Shown here: positions 44,599 through 52,415 of the stretch, piece by piece
Layout of the letters: every line of letters begins with the position of its first letter
Numbering within the stretch: position 1 is the stretch's first letter
Assembly: GCF_009711225.1 (NCBI RefSeq)
Contig: NZ_WMIE01000021.1
Span: 1 to 62,929 of the forward strand
Source of the DNA: Paracoccus aestuariivivens
GTDB lineage: Bacteria > Pseudomonadota > Alphaproteobacteria > Rhodobacterales > Rhodobacteraceae
Length of the DNA: 62,929 bases
Direction: 5' to 3'
Made by a program: the position numbers and the translations under genes
Notes under the pieces: generated by a model
Seen by the model: the letters and a program-made list of their open reading frames with translations, nothing else
What the model was told of the DNA's origin: nothing
The model's database searches: none

Positions 44599-45062
44599 TT
44601 GTCATCTCCGGCTTGGGCATCGACAAATTTCATCATCAGCGACAACAGGCTGACCGCACCCTGCACATCCTCGATCTCGTCCCCCGGGGCCAGATTGTCA
44701 ACGGCACCACCGGGTTGCAGTTCGATATAGGAACCGCCCAGCAAGCCGTCGGTCTGGATCAGGGCGGCGCTGTCGGTGGGAAGCTGGATCGCAGACGGGA
44801 TGCGCAGCTTGGCTTCCGCGAGATAGGTCGCGGGGTCCAGATCCACGGCACTTACGCGACCAACTTTGACGCCTGCCACGCGAACATCCGTTCCGATCTC
44901 GATCCCGTCGACGTTGGGAAAGGCGGCGCGCAGTTCATAGGTTTCGGAACCCAGACCACGGGCAACGCTGTTGCCCGCAGTGGACCAGTACAGAAAGCCC
45001 GCAGCGGTCAGAAGGATTGCTGCCCCGACCCAGAGTTCGACCCGTTCTGCGGCGCTTTGCAT
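44595..45062 (-). CDS. mlaD: MlaD-like phospholipid-binding MCE protein
   Basis: The 155-residue single-MCE-domain protein has an N-terminal membrane anchor (VELWVGAAILLTAAGFLYW, about 8-26). The MCE fold follows with LRAAFPNVDGIEIGTDVRVAGVKVGRV and ALIQTDGLLGGSYIELQPGG, and a hydrophobic C-terminal helix (AVSLLSLMMKF) of the kind that forms the hexamer pore. MlaD receives phospholipids in the Mla system that keeps outer-membrane lipid asymmetry. The mlaE/F permease and ATPase are not in the window. It lies between the NDUFA12 and DUF2155 genes in one minus-strand operon. Confidence 0.88.
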   Translation of the reverse strand: MQSAAERVELWVGAAILLTAAGFLYWSTAGNSVARGLGSETYELRAAFPNVDGIEIGTDVRVAGVKVGRVSAVDLDPATYLAEAKLRIPSAIQLPTDSAALIQTDGLLGGSYIELQPGGAVDNLAPGDEIEDVQGAVSLLSLMMKFVDAQAGDDK

Positions 45063-45065
45063 CGG

Positions 45066-45440
45066 TTACTCAGGCTGCCAGGCGTCGTAGTCGCGACGTT
45101 CTGCCGGCTCGGCGCGGTACAAAGATCCGGCGGGGTGATACGCCCCCGAGGTACCTGTCAGGTTCGGCTTATGCTCTTTTTCCCACGTCTTATGGGCCAA
45201 AGGTTCAGTAGTCGGCGGTTGCTTATAGGTGTGGTGCAACCAGCCATGCCAGACCGGCGAAACACGGCTTGCCTCGGCTTCGCCGTTATAGATCACCCAA
45301 CGGCGTTTGCCACCGCCCGACTGGTAGTAGACGTTACCTTGATCGTCCTCGCCCACTTTCTCGCCGTAAAGTTTGGTCCAGACTTGGGTGTTGATCGTCT
45401 GGCTGTTCCACCAGGTCAGAACGCGCAGCAAAAAGGACAT
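45066..45440 (-). CDS. NADH:ubiquinone oxidoreductase accessory subunit, NDUFA12-like
   Basis: The 124-residue protein is homologous to the mitochondrial B17.2 (NDUFA12) complex I subunit: RVLTWWNSQTINTQVWTK, DDQGNVYYQ, the conserved RRWVIYNGEAEASRVSP, WHGWLHHTYK, and a Pro-rich C-terminus (YHPAGSLYRAEPAERRDYDAW). It binds the peripheral arm of the complex. Start ATG 45440 fits the family; upstream in-frame codons are not conserved-looking. It heads the operon NDUFA12-mlaD-DUF2155 (3-nt gap, then a 4-nt overlap). The same order occurs in other Rhodobacteraceae as far as I recall. Confidence 0.92.
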   Translation of the reverse strand: MSFLLRVLTWWNSQTINTQVWTKLYGEKVGEDDQGNVYYQSGGGKRRWVIYNGEAEASRVSPVWHGWLHHTYKQPPTTEPLAHKTWEKEHKPNLTGTSGAYHPAGSLYRAEPAERRDYDAWQPE

Positions 45441-45564
45441 GGAAGCGAACCTCGTCATTCGGAGTTGGCCGAGATATGGCGCAAACCGCGCCCGAGGTCC
45501 AGAGATTGCGCGCATTTCCCTCATGCCGAAAGGCAAAGCGCTGCCGATAATCGGGCCTCAACGG

Positions 45565-45597
45565 AAAAGGGCCCGCGCCGTTACCGGTACGGGCCCC
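45565..45597 (-). terminator. Factor-independent terminator after clpX
   Basis: On the minus strand, a GC-rich stem (45590-45596 with 45569-45575, 7 bp) carries an additional ACCGGT palindrome in its loop and is followed by TTTT (complement of 45565-45568). It lies 24 nt past the clpX stop. Confidence 0.75.
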
Positions 45598-45620
45598 TGA
45601 AACTGATGGCGAGCAGTCGA

Positions 45621-46886
45621 TTAACCTGCAGTCGCCGTTTCTTTCTTCGCATCTGTATGGATCAGCAGCGGCGTCGCGTTCGGGTTGTCGACCGCCTCTT
45701 CGTTCACCACGACCTCTTCGACGCTGTCGAGCCCCGGCAGTTCGAACATGGTATCCAGCAGGATATCCTCCATGATCGAGCGCAGGCCGCGGGCGCCGGT
45801 TTTGCGCTTGATGGCCCGACGCGAGATCGCGACCAAGGCATCGTCGGTAAAGGTCAGCTTCACATCCTCAAGATCGAACAGGCGCTGATACTGCTTCACC
45901 AAAGCATTTTTCGGCTTGGTGAGGATCGCAATCAATGCGTCTTCGTCCAGATCGCCCAAGGTAGCGATGACGGGAAGACGGCCAACGAATTCCGGGATCA
46001 GGCCGAATTTCAGCAGATCCTCGGGTTCGAGCTGCTTGAAGGTTTCGCCGACGCCCTTGTCGTCGTTTTCCTTGACCGCGGCACCAAAGCCCATCGCCGT
46101 GCCCTTGTTGCGCTGCGAGATGATCCGATCAAGCCCCGCGAACGCGCCACCACAGATGAACAGGATGTTCGTGGTGTCCACCTGCAGGAATTCCTGCTGC
46201 GGATGCTTGCGGCCACCTTGCGGCGGAACGCTTGCGACGGTCCCTTCCATGATCTTCAGCAGAGCCTGCTGCACGCCCTCGCCCGAAACGTCGCGGGTAA
46301 TCGAGGGGTTGTCGGACTTGCGGGTGATCTTGTCGACCTCGTCGATATAGACGATGCCGCGCTGCGCCCGCTCGACGTTATATTCCGACGCCTGCAGAAG
46401 CTTCAGGATGATGTTTTCGACATCCTCGCCAACGTAACCCGCCTCGGTCAGGGTGGTGGCATCGGCCATGGTGAAGGGTACGTCAAGGATGCGGGCCAGC
46501 GTCTGCGCAAGCAGCGTCTTGCCGCAACCGGTCGGGCCGATCAGAAGGATGTTCGACTTGGCCAGCTCGATATCGGTTTTCGAGCTGTGGTTCAGCCGTT
46601 TATAGTGGTTGTGGACAGCAACCGAAAGCACGCGTTTGGCATGTTCCTGTCCGATCACATAATCATCAAGAACATTGCAGATCTCGCGCGGACTGGGAAC
46701 GCCATCGCCCGATTTCAGGGCCGAAGACTTGGTTTCTTCCCGGATGATGTCCATGCAAAGTTCAACGCATTCATCGCAGATGAAAACGGTGGGACCGGCA
46801 ATCAGCTTACGCACTTCATGCTGGCTCTTGCCGCAGAAGCTGCAGTAAAGCGTGTTTTTGCTGTCGCCGCCGGTCGGATTGGCCAT
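45621..46886 (-). CDS. clpX: ClpX, ATPase subunit of ClpXP protease
   Basis: The 421-residue AAA+ unfoldase feeds tagged proteins to ClpP. The N-terminal zinc-binding domain has Cys15/18/37/40 (CSFCGK, CDECVELC). Walker A is GPTGCGKT near 118-125, Walker B has VYIDEVDK, the pore loop GYVGED's region, and the ClpP-binding IGF-type loop lies in KGTAMGFGAAV. The sensor-2 Arg is in RAIKRKTGARGLRSI. Length is normal. It lies downstream of clpP on the same strand with 160 nt between, but a terminator right after clpP suggests clpX has its own promoter in that gap. Confidence 0.97.
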   Translation of the reverse strand: MANPTGGDSKNTLYCSFCGKSQHEVRKLIAGPTVFICDECVELCMDIIREETKSSALKSGDGVPSPREICNVLDDYVIGQEHAKRVLSVAVHNHYKRLNHSSKTDIELAKSNILLIGPTGCGKTLLAQTLARILDVPFTMADATTLTEAGYVGEDVENIILKLLQASEYNVERAQRGIVYIDEVDKITRKSDNPSITRDVSGEGVQQALLKIMEGTVASVPPQGGRKHPQQEFLQVDTTNILFICGGAFAGLDRIISQRNKGTAMGFGAAVKENDDKGVGETFKQLEPEDLLKFGLIPEFVGRLPVIATLGDLDEDALIAILTKPKNALVKQYQRLFDLEDVKLTFTDDALVAISRRAIKRKTGARGLRSIMEDILLDTMFELPGLDSVEEVVVNEEAVDNPNATPLLIHTDAKKETATAG

Positions 46887-47013
46887 CAGTTCGATCCTCG
46901 TTATGCCCGGACGACCAGCACAATCGCCGGACGTCCGCCTGTTTGTCCTGCGGCCGGGGCCGCGTCTTGCGTTAGGGCCATGTTACGAGCCGCACTTGCT
47001 CGTCACAATCCCC

Positions 47014-47042
47014 AAAAAAGTCTGCTCCTTCATAGGAAGGAG
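47014..47042 (-). terminator. Factor-independent terminator after clpP
   Basis: A 7-bp stem (47036-47042 with 47025-47031, 4-nt loop) begins 4 nt past the clpP stop on the minus strand and is followed within 5 nt by six T (complement of 47014-47019). It should limit read-through from clpP to clpX. Confidence 0.7.
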
Positions 47043-47046
47043 ACAA

Positions 47047-47676
47047 CTACGCCGCGGGTTCGGCCTTGCCGCGTGCGACAAGGATTTCGTCGATCAGGCC
47101 CCATTCCTTCGCCTCTTCGGGGGACATGAAGCGGTCGCGTTCAAGCGCTTCCTCGACCTCCTCAAGGGTGCGGCCGGTGTGCTGGACATAGATCTCGTTC
47201 AGCCGGCGCTTAAGCTTTTCCGTCTCGCGCGCGTGGATCAGGATGTCGGTTGCCTGCCCCTGGAACCCGCCCGAGGGCTGGTGGACCATGACGCGGCTAT
47301 TGGGCAGCGAGAAGCGCTGACCGGGCTGGCCTGCACACAGCAGCAGCGATCCCATCGAGGCCGCCTGCCCCACGACCAGCGTAGAAACGCGGGGCTTGAT
47401 GTATTGCATCGTGTCGTAGATCGACAGACCGGCGGTCACGACGCCGCCCGGGCTGTTGATGTACATGCTGATGTCCTTGTTCGGATTTTCCGCTTCAAGG
47501 AACAGCAGCTGCGCCGAAATCAGCGTGGCCATGCCATCATGCACCGGCCCAGACAGGAAAATGATCCGTTCCTTCAGCAAGCGAGAGAAGATGTCATAGG
47601 CCCGTTCGCCCCGGCTGGTCTGTTCGACGACCATGGGGACGAGCGTGTTCATGTAGAATTCTGCCGGATCTTGCAT
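47047..47676 (-). CDS. clpP: ClpP, proteolytic subunit of ClpXP/ClpAP
   Basis: The 209-residue serine peptidase assembles as a double heptamer. The catalytic triad is Ser107 (GQAASMGSLLL), His132 (VMVHQPSGG) and Asp181 (ERDRFMSP). MYINSPGGVVTAGLSIYDT contains the oxyanion-hole glycines. A short propeptide-like N-terminus (MQDPAEFYMNTLVPMVVE) precedes the axial-loop segment. It is divergent from pth, with 194 nt between, and followed by a terminator and then clpX. Confidence 0.97.
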   Translation of the reverse strand: MQDPAEFYMNTLVPMVVEQTSRGERAYDIFSRLLKERIIFLSGPVHDGMATLISAQLLFLEAENPNKDISMYINSPGGVVTAGLSIYDTMQYIKPRVSTLVVGQAASMGSLLLCAGQPGQRFSLPNSRVMVHQPSGGFQGQATDILIHARETEKLKRRLNEIYVQHTGRTLEEVEEALERDRFMSPEEAKEWGLIDEILVARGKAEPAA

Positions 47677-47870
47677 GTCTTTCCTTGCTTTTATCCCTGC
47701 CAGGCCTGCCCGTTTCGCGATTCGTCCCTGAAATATGCCACGGTGGCACTCTCGTAACGGCGAAACGTTGAGAGAGTCTTAGTAACGCCGGACCGCGAGG
47801 ACAAGAGAGCGTAAGAATTTGCTCCTTCCGAACCAAGCCGGTATCCTATGCCCAAGTTACGGAGAAACTG

Positions 47871-48572
47871 ATGAAACTGATCGTCGGCTTGGGCAATCCG
47901 GGCCCGAAATACGAAAAAAATCGCCACAATGTCGGCTTCATGGCGTTGGACCGCATCGCGTCGGACCACGGATTTGGGCCGTGGAAGGCCAGATTTCAAG
48001 GCGAACTCTCTGAGGGACGCCTAGGTGATATGCGGGTCGCATTGCTCAAACCCGGCACGTTCATGAACCTTTCGGGCCAATCGGTCGGCGAAGCGATGCG
48101 CTATCTCAAGCTGGAACCCGCCGATGTCATTGTTCTGCATGACGAGTTGGACCTGCCGCCCGGCAAGGCCAAGCTGAAACTTGGCGGCGGACATGCGGGC
48201 CATAATGGTCTGCGTTCGATTCATCAGCATATCGGCGAGGCCTATCGTCGCTTGCGCATCGGAATCGGTCACCCCGGACACAAGGACCGCGTCGCGGGAT
48301 ATGTGCTGTCGGACTTCGCCAAAGCCGAAGAAAACGGCCTCGACGATCTGTTGCGCGGCATTTCGGACGGTGCCGCCTCGCTGGCCTCGGGCGATGATGC
48401 GCGCTTCATGAACGCCGTCGCGGCTCGGGTAGCACCGCCCCGCAACAGCGGCACACGGCCACAGCCCGAGACGAAAGCCAAAGACCCCGCCGCAAAAGCG
48501 CCTCCGGCCGTCACCGAGGCACCACAAAGCCTGTCTGATCGTCTGCGCGCGCTCGGCGACCGCTTTCGATAG
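47871..48572 (+). CDS. pth: Peptidyl-tRNA hydrolase with C-terminal extension
   Basis: Pth frees peptidyl-tRNAs released from stalled ribosomes. The 233-residue protein has GLGNPGPKYEKNRHNVGF with the catalytic His20, LLKPGTFMNLSG, the Asp of HDELDLPPG, GGGHAGHNGLRSI and FRRLRIGIGHPG-like RLRIGIGHPGHKD. Enzymes of the family are about 190 residues. Here about 40 more (TRPQPETKAKDPAAK to RLRALGDRFR) form a Pro/Ala/Lys linker and a short basic amphipathic helix, a common alphaproteobacterial feature. The DUF2237 gene follows 19 nt later. Confidence 0.96.
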   Translation: MKLIVGLGNPGPKYEKNRHNVGFMALDRIASDHGFGPWKARFQGELSEGRLGDMRVALLKPGTFMNLSGQSVGEAMRYLKLEPADVIVLHDELDLPPGKAKLKLGGGHAGHNGLRSIHQHIGEAYRRLRIGIGHPGHKDRVAGYVLSDFAKAEENGLDDLLRGISDGAASLASGDDARFMNAVAARVAPPRNSGTRPQPETKAKDPAAKAPPAVTEAPQSLSDRLRALGDRFR

Positions 48573-48591
48573 GCCAGAAAGGAGAGCGTAC

Positions 48592-48960
48592 ATGGACCAG
48601 CCACTCAATGTCCTTGGAGGCCCACTTGCCCCCTGCTCGACCGATCCGCTGACCGGATTCTATCGCGACGGCTGCTGCAATACCGGTCCCGAGGATGCGG
48701 GCCGCCACACGGTCTGCGTCATTGCAACGGCCGAGTTTCTGGCGGTCTCGAAATATCTGGGCAACGACCTTAGTACACCGCGGCCCGAATTCCGCTTTGC
48801 CGGTTTGAAACCGGGTGATCGCTGGTGCCTATGCGCAACGCGCTTCCTACAGGCAGCGCAGGAATTTGCCACGCCTCAGGTCGTGCTCGAAGCGACCCAT
48901 CAGCGCAGTCTGGAAATCGTCCCGCTGGAACTTCTTGAGGCACACGCTATTCAGGGCTGA
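48592..48960 (+). CDS. DUF2237 family protein
   Basis: The 122-residue protein has the DUF2237 layout: MDQPLNVLGGPLAPCSTDPLTGFYRDGCC's region, DAGRHTVCVIATAEFLAVSK, LKPGDRWCLCATRF, and VVLEATHQRSLEIVPLELLE. Three or four conserved Cys (15, 28, 29, 42 and the WCLC pair) suggest metal binding or redox activity; function is unknown. A GAAAGGAG ribosome site precedes the ATG. It is downstream of pth and its last 10 nt overlap the IMPACT-family gene convergently. Confidence 0.88.
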   Translation: MDQPLNVLGGPLAPCSTDPLTGFYRDGCCNTGPEDAGRHTVCVIATAEFLAVSKYLGNDLSTPRPEFRFAGLKPGDRWCLCATRFLQAAQEFATPQVVLEATHQRSLEIVPLELLEAHAIQG

Positions 48961-49310
48961 ACCTGTCCGAGGTAATGGCGGACAGCATCGACGACGTGGC
49001 GAAAACGGTCGCCACCCAGATGCTTGCCGCCATACCAGCGCGTGACGATGACGACATGGTCTGTCAGACCGGCACGCTCCAGCATTTGCAGAATGATCTG
49101 GCCCGCGCCGGATTCGCCGTCATCGTCCTTTACGCCTTCCCCTGACAGGATGGCGGCCCATGTGTTGTGCGTCGCCTTGTCGAATTTCTTGTTCTGCCGC
49201 AGTTCCGTCAGGACCGCACCGACCTCGGCCCTGTTACACGCCGGAGCCCCCGAGACAGCATAGCGCGACCCGCGATCCGAGATGATTTTGTCATAAATCC
49301 GCAGAGTCAT
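48951..49310 (-). CDS. IMPACT/YigZ-family protein, N-terminal domain only
   Basis: The 119-residue protein has the UPF0029 (IMPACT N-terminal) core: SRYAVSGAPACNRAEV, KFDKATHNTWAAIL, DDDGESGAGQIILQML, VVIVTRWYGGKHLGGDRFRHV. Full-length YigZ is about 200 residues with a second ferredoxin-like domain, missing here without sign of decay. The start ATG overlaps the stop of the upstream fur-family gene by 4 nt, so its translation is coupled to the metal regulator. The biological role of bacterial YigZ is unsettled. Confidence 0.85.
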   Translation of the reverse strand: MTLRIYDKIISDRGSRYAVSGAPACNRAEVGAVLTELRQNKKFDKATHNTWAAILSGEGVKDDDGESGAGQIILQMLERAGLTDHVVIVTRWYGGKHLGGDRFRHVVDAVRHYLGQVQP

Positions 49311-49729
49311 GGCTTTTTGCGGACGTATAGTTCCAAGCGGTGGCGTACGATCTCGTAGCCCAGTTCAGCAGCGATCTCGGCTTGAAGCTTTTCGATCCGC
49401 TCGCTGACGAATTCGGTCACTTCGCCGGAATCAACATCAATCATGTGATCGTGATGCTTGCCATCTGCTGGCTCGAAGCGGGCTGGCTCGCCCTCGAATT
49501 CGACCTTCAGGATGACGCCCTGCGCTTCGAGCGCGGATAGAGTGCGGTAGACCGTCGCAAGGGACACGCCCGCGCCTGCCTTGGTCGCACGATGGAAAAG
49601 CTGGTTCGCATCAGGGTGATCCTCGGCCAAGGCTAGGACCCGCAGCAGCGCCGCACGCTGGCGGGTGATGCGGATACCGGCGCGCCGTAGCGCGTTTTCG
49701 AATGCTTGGGCTCGGGCTTCGTGATCCAT
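49307..49729 (-). CDS. Fur-family metalloregulator (Fur/Mur type)
   Basis: The 140-residue regulator has a winged helix (ITRQRAALLRVLALAEDHPDAN, then VSLATVYRTLSALEAQGVI). The C-terminal dimerisation/metal domain has HHDHMIDVDSGEVTEF, but the CxxC pairs of many Fur/Zur proteins are absent. Without those structural-zinc cysteines, and with a SitABCD-type manganese/iron importer divergent from it, the Mur (manganese-responsive) role known in alphaproteobacteria is likely. Start ATG 49729 follows AGAAGG. Operator-like sequences lie between it and sitA, so it probably represses both directions. It is coupled to the IMPACT-family gene downstream. Confidence 0.88.
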   Translation of the reverse strand: MDHEARAQAFENALRRAGIRITRQRAALLRVLALAEDHPDANQLFHRATKAGAGVSLATVYRTLSALEAQGVILKVEFEGEPARFEPADGKHHDHMIDVDSGEVTEFVSERIEKLQAEIAAELGYEIVRHRLELYVRKKP

Positions 49730-49747
49730 GCCTTCTTTTCCCTCAGT

Positions 49748-49791
49748 TGAGAATGAATTACAACTGGCTTGACAGTTGAGAACCATTCGCA
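49748..49791. promoter_or_regulatory. Two Fur/Mur-type operators in the fur-sitA divergent region
   Basis: The sequence at 49777-49791 (TGAGAACCATTCGCA) matches a 7-1-7 inverted repeat of the type TGAGAATnATTCTCA at all but two of the 14 arm positions. A weaker copy is at 49748-49762 (TGAGAATGAATTACA), good in its left arm only. The 10-mer CAGTTGAGAA occurs at 49744 and again at 49773. The stronger box lies 30 nt before the sitA start and would block its promoter; the weaker one is 19 nt from the fur-family start. Confidence 0.65.
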
Positions 49792-49820
49792 GATAACTTG
49801 GGCATAAAATTGGGGGTAGA

Positions 49821-50708
49821 ATGTTACGCAGGACTTTTCTTGGGACCGCATTTGCCACACTGGCTGCTCCGGCGCTGGGACAGGCGCGACGGCCCAAGGT
49901 AGCTACGACTTTCACCATTCTGGCCGACATGGCCCGAAACGTGGCGATGGATCGCGCCGAGATCGTCTCGATCACCAAACCCGGAGCCGAGATCCACAAT
50001 TATGAACCGACCCCCAGCGATCTGGTCGGCGTGCGGGATGCGGATCTGATCCTGCGCAACGGGCTGAATCTGGAACTGTGGTTCGAACAATTCCTGCGCA
50101 ATCTGGGCGATCTGCCTTCGGCCACGTTGACCGATGGGATCGAACCGATGCCGATCTCGGGTGGAAGCTACAAGGGCAAACCCAATCCACATGCATGGAT
50201 GGCGCTCGATTCCGCGATGATCTACATCGACAATATCGCGGCTGCGTTGAGCAAGCTGGACCCTGCAGGAGAGGCCGATTACCGCGCCAATGCCGCCGGT
50301 TACAAGGACCGCATCGCCGCGACCATCGCCCCGCTGCGCGATCAGGCCCGCGCCCTGCCAGAACAGCGGCGCTGGCTGGTGACTTCGGAAGGGGCGTTTT
50401 CCTATCTGGCGCGCGATTTCCATCTGAATGAAATGTATCTGTGGCCGATCAACGCCGATGCCCAAGGCACTCCGCAGCAGGTCCGCAAGGTTGTCGATGC
50501 GATCAGGCAGCACCAGATTCCGGTCGTGTTCTCGGAAAGCACCATCTCGGATCGTCCTGCGCGCCAAATCGCCTCCGAGACCGGCGCGACATATGGCGGA
50601 TTGCTGTACGTGGACAGCCTGTCAGAGGCCGACGGCCCGGTTCCGACCTATCTGGATCTGTTGCGCGTCACGTCGGAAACAATCGTGGCAGGGCTGAGCC
50701 ATGTCTGA
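49821..50708 (+). CDS. sitA: SitA/PsaA-type metal-binding periplasmic protein
   Basis: The 295-residue cluster A-I (ZnuA/PsaA-like) binding protein of a Mn2+/Fe2+ (or Zn2+) ABC importer. The four metal ligands are His59 (AEIHNYEPTPSD), His124 (NPHAWMAL), Glu190 (TSEGAF) and Asp265 (LLYVDSLSE). A His/His/Glu/Asp set favours manganese or iron over zinc, and no His-rich loop is present. The N-terminus MLRRTFLGTAFATLAAPALG has a twin-Arg, Tat-like signal. GGGGGTAG lies just before ATG 49821. sitB begins within its last codons. Confidence 0.9.
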   Translation: MLRRTFLGTAFATLAAPALGQARRPKVATTFTILADMARNVAMDRAEIVSITKPGAEIHNYEPTPSDLVGVRDADLILRNGLNLELWFEQFLRNLGDLPSATLTDGIEPMPISGGSYKGKPNPHAWMALDSAMIYIDNIAAALSKLDPAGEADYRANAAGYKDRIAATIAPLRDQARALPEQRRWLVTSEGAFSYLARDFHLNEMYLWPINADAQGTPQQVRKVVDAIRQHQIPVVFSESTISDRPARQIASETGATYGGLLYVDSLSEADGPVPTYLDLLRVTSETIVAGLSHV

Positions 50709-51558
50709 ATTGGGAATCGAGGCGAGCGGACTGACCGTCACCTACCGCAACGGTTTCACCGCGCTCAGGGATGCAAGCTTCACGGTCCCGACCGGCTCGG
50801 TCACCGCGCTGGTAGGTGTGAACGGGGCCGGAAAATCTACGTTGTTCAAGGCATTGATGGGGTTTGTTCCAGCGGCGCGCGGTACGGTGCGGGTGTTGGG
50901 CATGACCGTCACCGAGGCGCTGCGCCGAAATCTGATCGCCTATGTCCCCCAATCCGAGGAGGTCGACTGGACCTTCCCCGTCCTTGTCGAGGATGTGGTG
51001 ATGATGGGCCGCTACGGTCATATGGGTTTCCTGCGTCGCGCCCGTAAGACCGACCGCGATGCGGTCAATACCGCATTGGACCGCGTCGGCATGCAGGACT
51101 TCCGTCACCGCCAGATCGGTGAATTGTCCGGTGGCCAGAAAAAGCGTGTGTTCCTTGCGCGTGCCTTGGCGCAGGGCAGTCAGGTCATCTTGCTGGACGA
51201 GCCCTTTACGGGAGTCGATGTCAAAACCGAAGAGGCGATTATCACCCTCATGCGCCAGATGCGCGACGAGGGACGGGTGATGCTGGTTTCGACCCACGAT
51301 CTTGGTTCGGTGCCCGAATTCTGCGACCGCGTCGTGCTGGTCAAGGGCACGGTGCTGGCCGATGGCCCCACCGCCGAGGTCTTTACACAGGACAACCTGC
51401 GCCTGACCTTTGGCGGAGTATTGCGGCACTTCGTGATCGGCGCCCAGCAGTTGCATGCGGACGACGACCCGCGCGGCGTCACCCTGCTATCGGACGAAGA
51501 GCGCCCGCTGGTGTTCTACGACGGCCGTCAGCGCAGCACCGAGGCCAGCGGCAAATGA
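50701..51558 (+). CDS. sitB: SitB-type metal ABC transporter ATPase
   Basis: The 285-residue ABC ATPase has Walker A GVNGAGKST at 39-47, a Q-loop at YVPQSEEVDWTFP (the 'DWxFP' typical of Mn/Zn importers), signature ELSGGQKKRVFLARAL, Walker B VILLDEPFTGVD, and the H-loop in VSTHDLGSV. It energises import through SitC/SitD. It overlaps sitA by 8 nt and sitC by 4 nt. Confidence 0.95.
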   Translation: MSELGIEASGLTVTYRNGFTALRDASFTVPTGSVTALVGVNGAGKSTLFKALMGFVPAARGTVRVLGMTVTEALRRNLIAYVPQSEEVDWTFPVLVEDVVMMGRYGHMGFLRRARKTDRDAVNTALDRVGMQDFRHRQIGELSGGQKKRVFLARALAQGSQVILLDEPFTGVDVKTEEAIITLMRQMRDEGRVMLVSTHDLGSVPEFCDRVVLVKGTVLADGPTAEVFTQDNLRLTFGGVLRHFVIGAQQLHADDDPRGVTLLSDEERPLVFYDGRQRSTEASGK

Positions 51559-52415
51559 TCAAAACTCTGCTGATCCCGTTCGAATACAGCTACATGACCG
51601 ATGCGATCTGGGTCTCGGCGCTTGTCGGCGCGGTCTGTGCATTTCTGTCGGCCTATCTGATGCTCAAGGGGTGGTCCCTGATCGGAGACGCTCTAAGCCA
51701 CGCGATCGTCCCCGGTGTCGCGGGCGCTTACATGCTGGGCCTACCCTTTGCGCTTGGGGCATTCCTGTCGGGAGGCTTGGCCGCGCTCGCGATGCTGTTC
51801 CTGAACCAGCGCACCGGCCTCAAGGAAGACGCGATTATCGGTCTGATTTTCACCGGTTTTTTCGGACTGGGCCTGTTCATGGTCTCGCTCAATCCGATGG
51901 CGGTCTCGATCCAGACCATCACCATGGGCAATATTCTTGCAATCAGCCCGGCGGACACATTGCAGCTGGCGCTGATCGGAGGGGTTTCTCTGTTGATTCT
52001 CAGCCTTAAATGGCGCGATTTTCTGGTTGTTTTCTTTGACGAAAACCACGCCCGCACCATTGGCTTGCGCCCCGGCCTTCTGCGCGTCGTCTTCTTCACA
52101 TTGCTTGCGGGTTGCACGGTCGCCGCGATGCAGACCGTCGGCGCATTTCTGGTTGTTGCGCTGGTCGTGACCCCCGGTGCGACCGCCTATCTGCTGACCG
52201 ACCGCTTTCCGCGCCTGATCGTCCTGTCAGTCACCATCGGAGCGGCGACCTCGGCGCTTGGGGCCTATGTCTCGTTCTTTCTGGATGGTGCAACTGGTGG
52301 CGTAATCGTCTGCCTGCAAACCGCGATCTTCCTGCTGGCGTTCTTCTTCGCACCCAAGCACGGGCTTTTGGCGGCCCGCCGACGCGGACGCGCCGCAATC
52401 GAGGACGCCGCATGA
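51555..52415 (+). CDS. sitC: SitC-type metal ABC transporter permease
   Basis: The 286-residue ABC-3 family permease has about eight membrane helices: ALVGAVCAFLSAYLMLKGWS, LIGDALSHAIVPGVAGAYML (a conserved metal-path region), FGLGLFMVSLN, then MQTVGAFLVVALVVTPGATAYLL. It pairs with SitD. ATGA overlaps join it to sitB and sitD, giving fixed stoichiometry by translational coupling. Confidence 0.95.
   Translation: MIKTLLIPFEYSYMTDAIWVSALVGAVCAFLSAYLMLKGWSLIGDALSHAIVPGVAGAYMLGLPFALGAFLSGGLAALAMLFLNQRTGLKEDAIIGLIFTGFFGLGLFMVSLNPMAVSIQTITMGNILAISPADTLQLALIGGVSLLILSLKWRDFLVVFFDENHARTIGLRPGLLRVVFFTLLAGCTVAAMQTVGAFLVVALVVTPGATAYLLTDRFPRLIVLSVTIGAATSALGAYVSFFLDGATGGVIVCLQTAIFLLAFFFAPKHGLLAARRRGRAAIEDAA

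Noticed and set aside
44586..47129. An 847-codon plus-strand open frame across mlaD, NDUFA12 and clpX
   Set aside because: It is antisense to several well-supported genes, has no family pattern, and its length follows from high GC content of the complementary coding strand.
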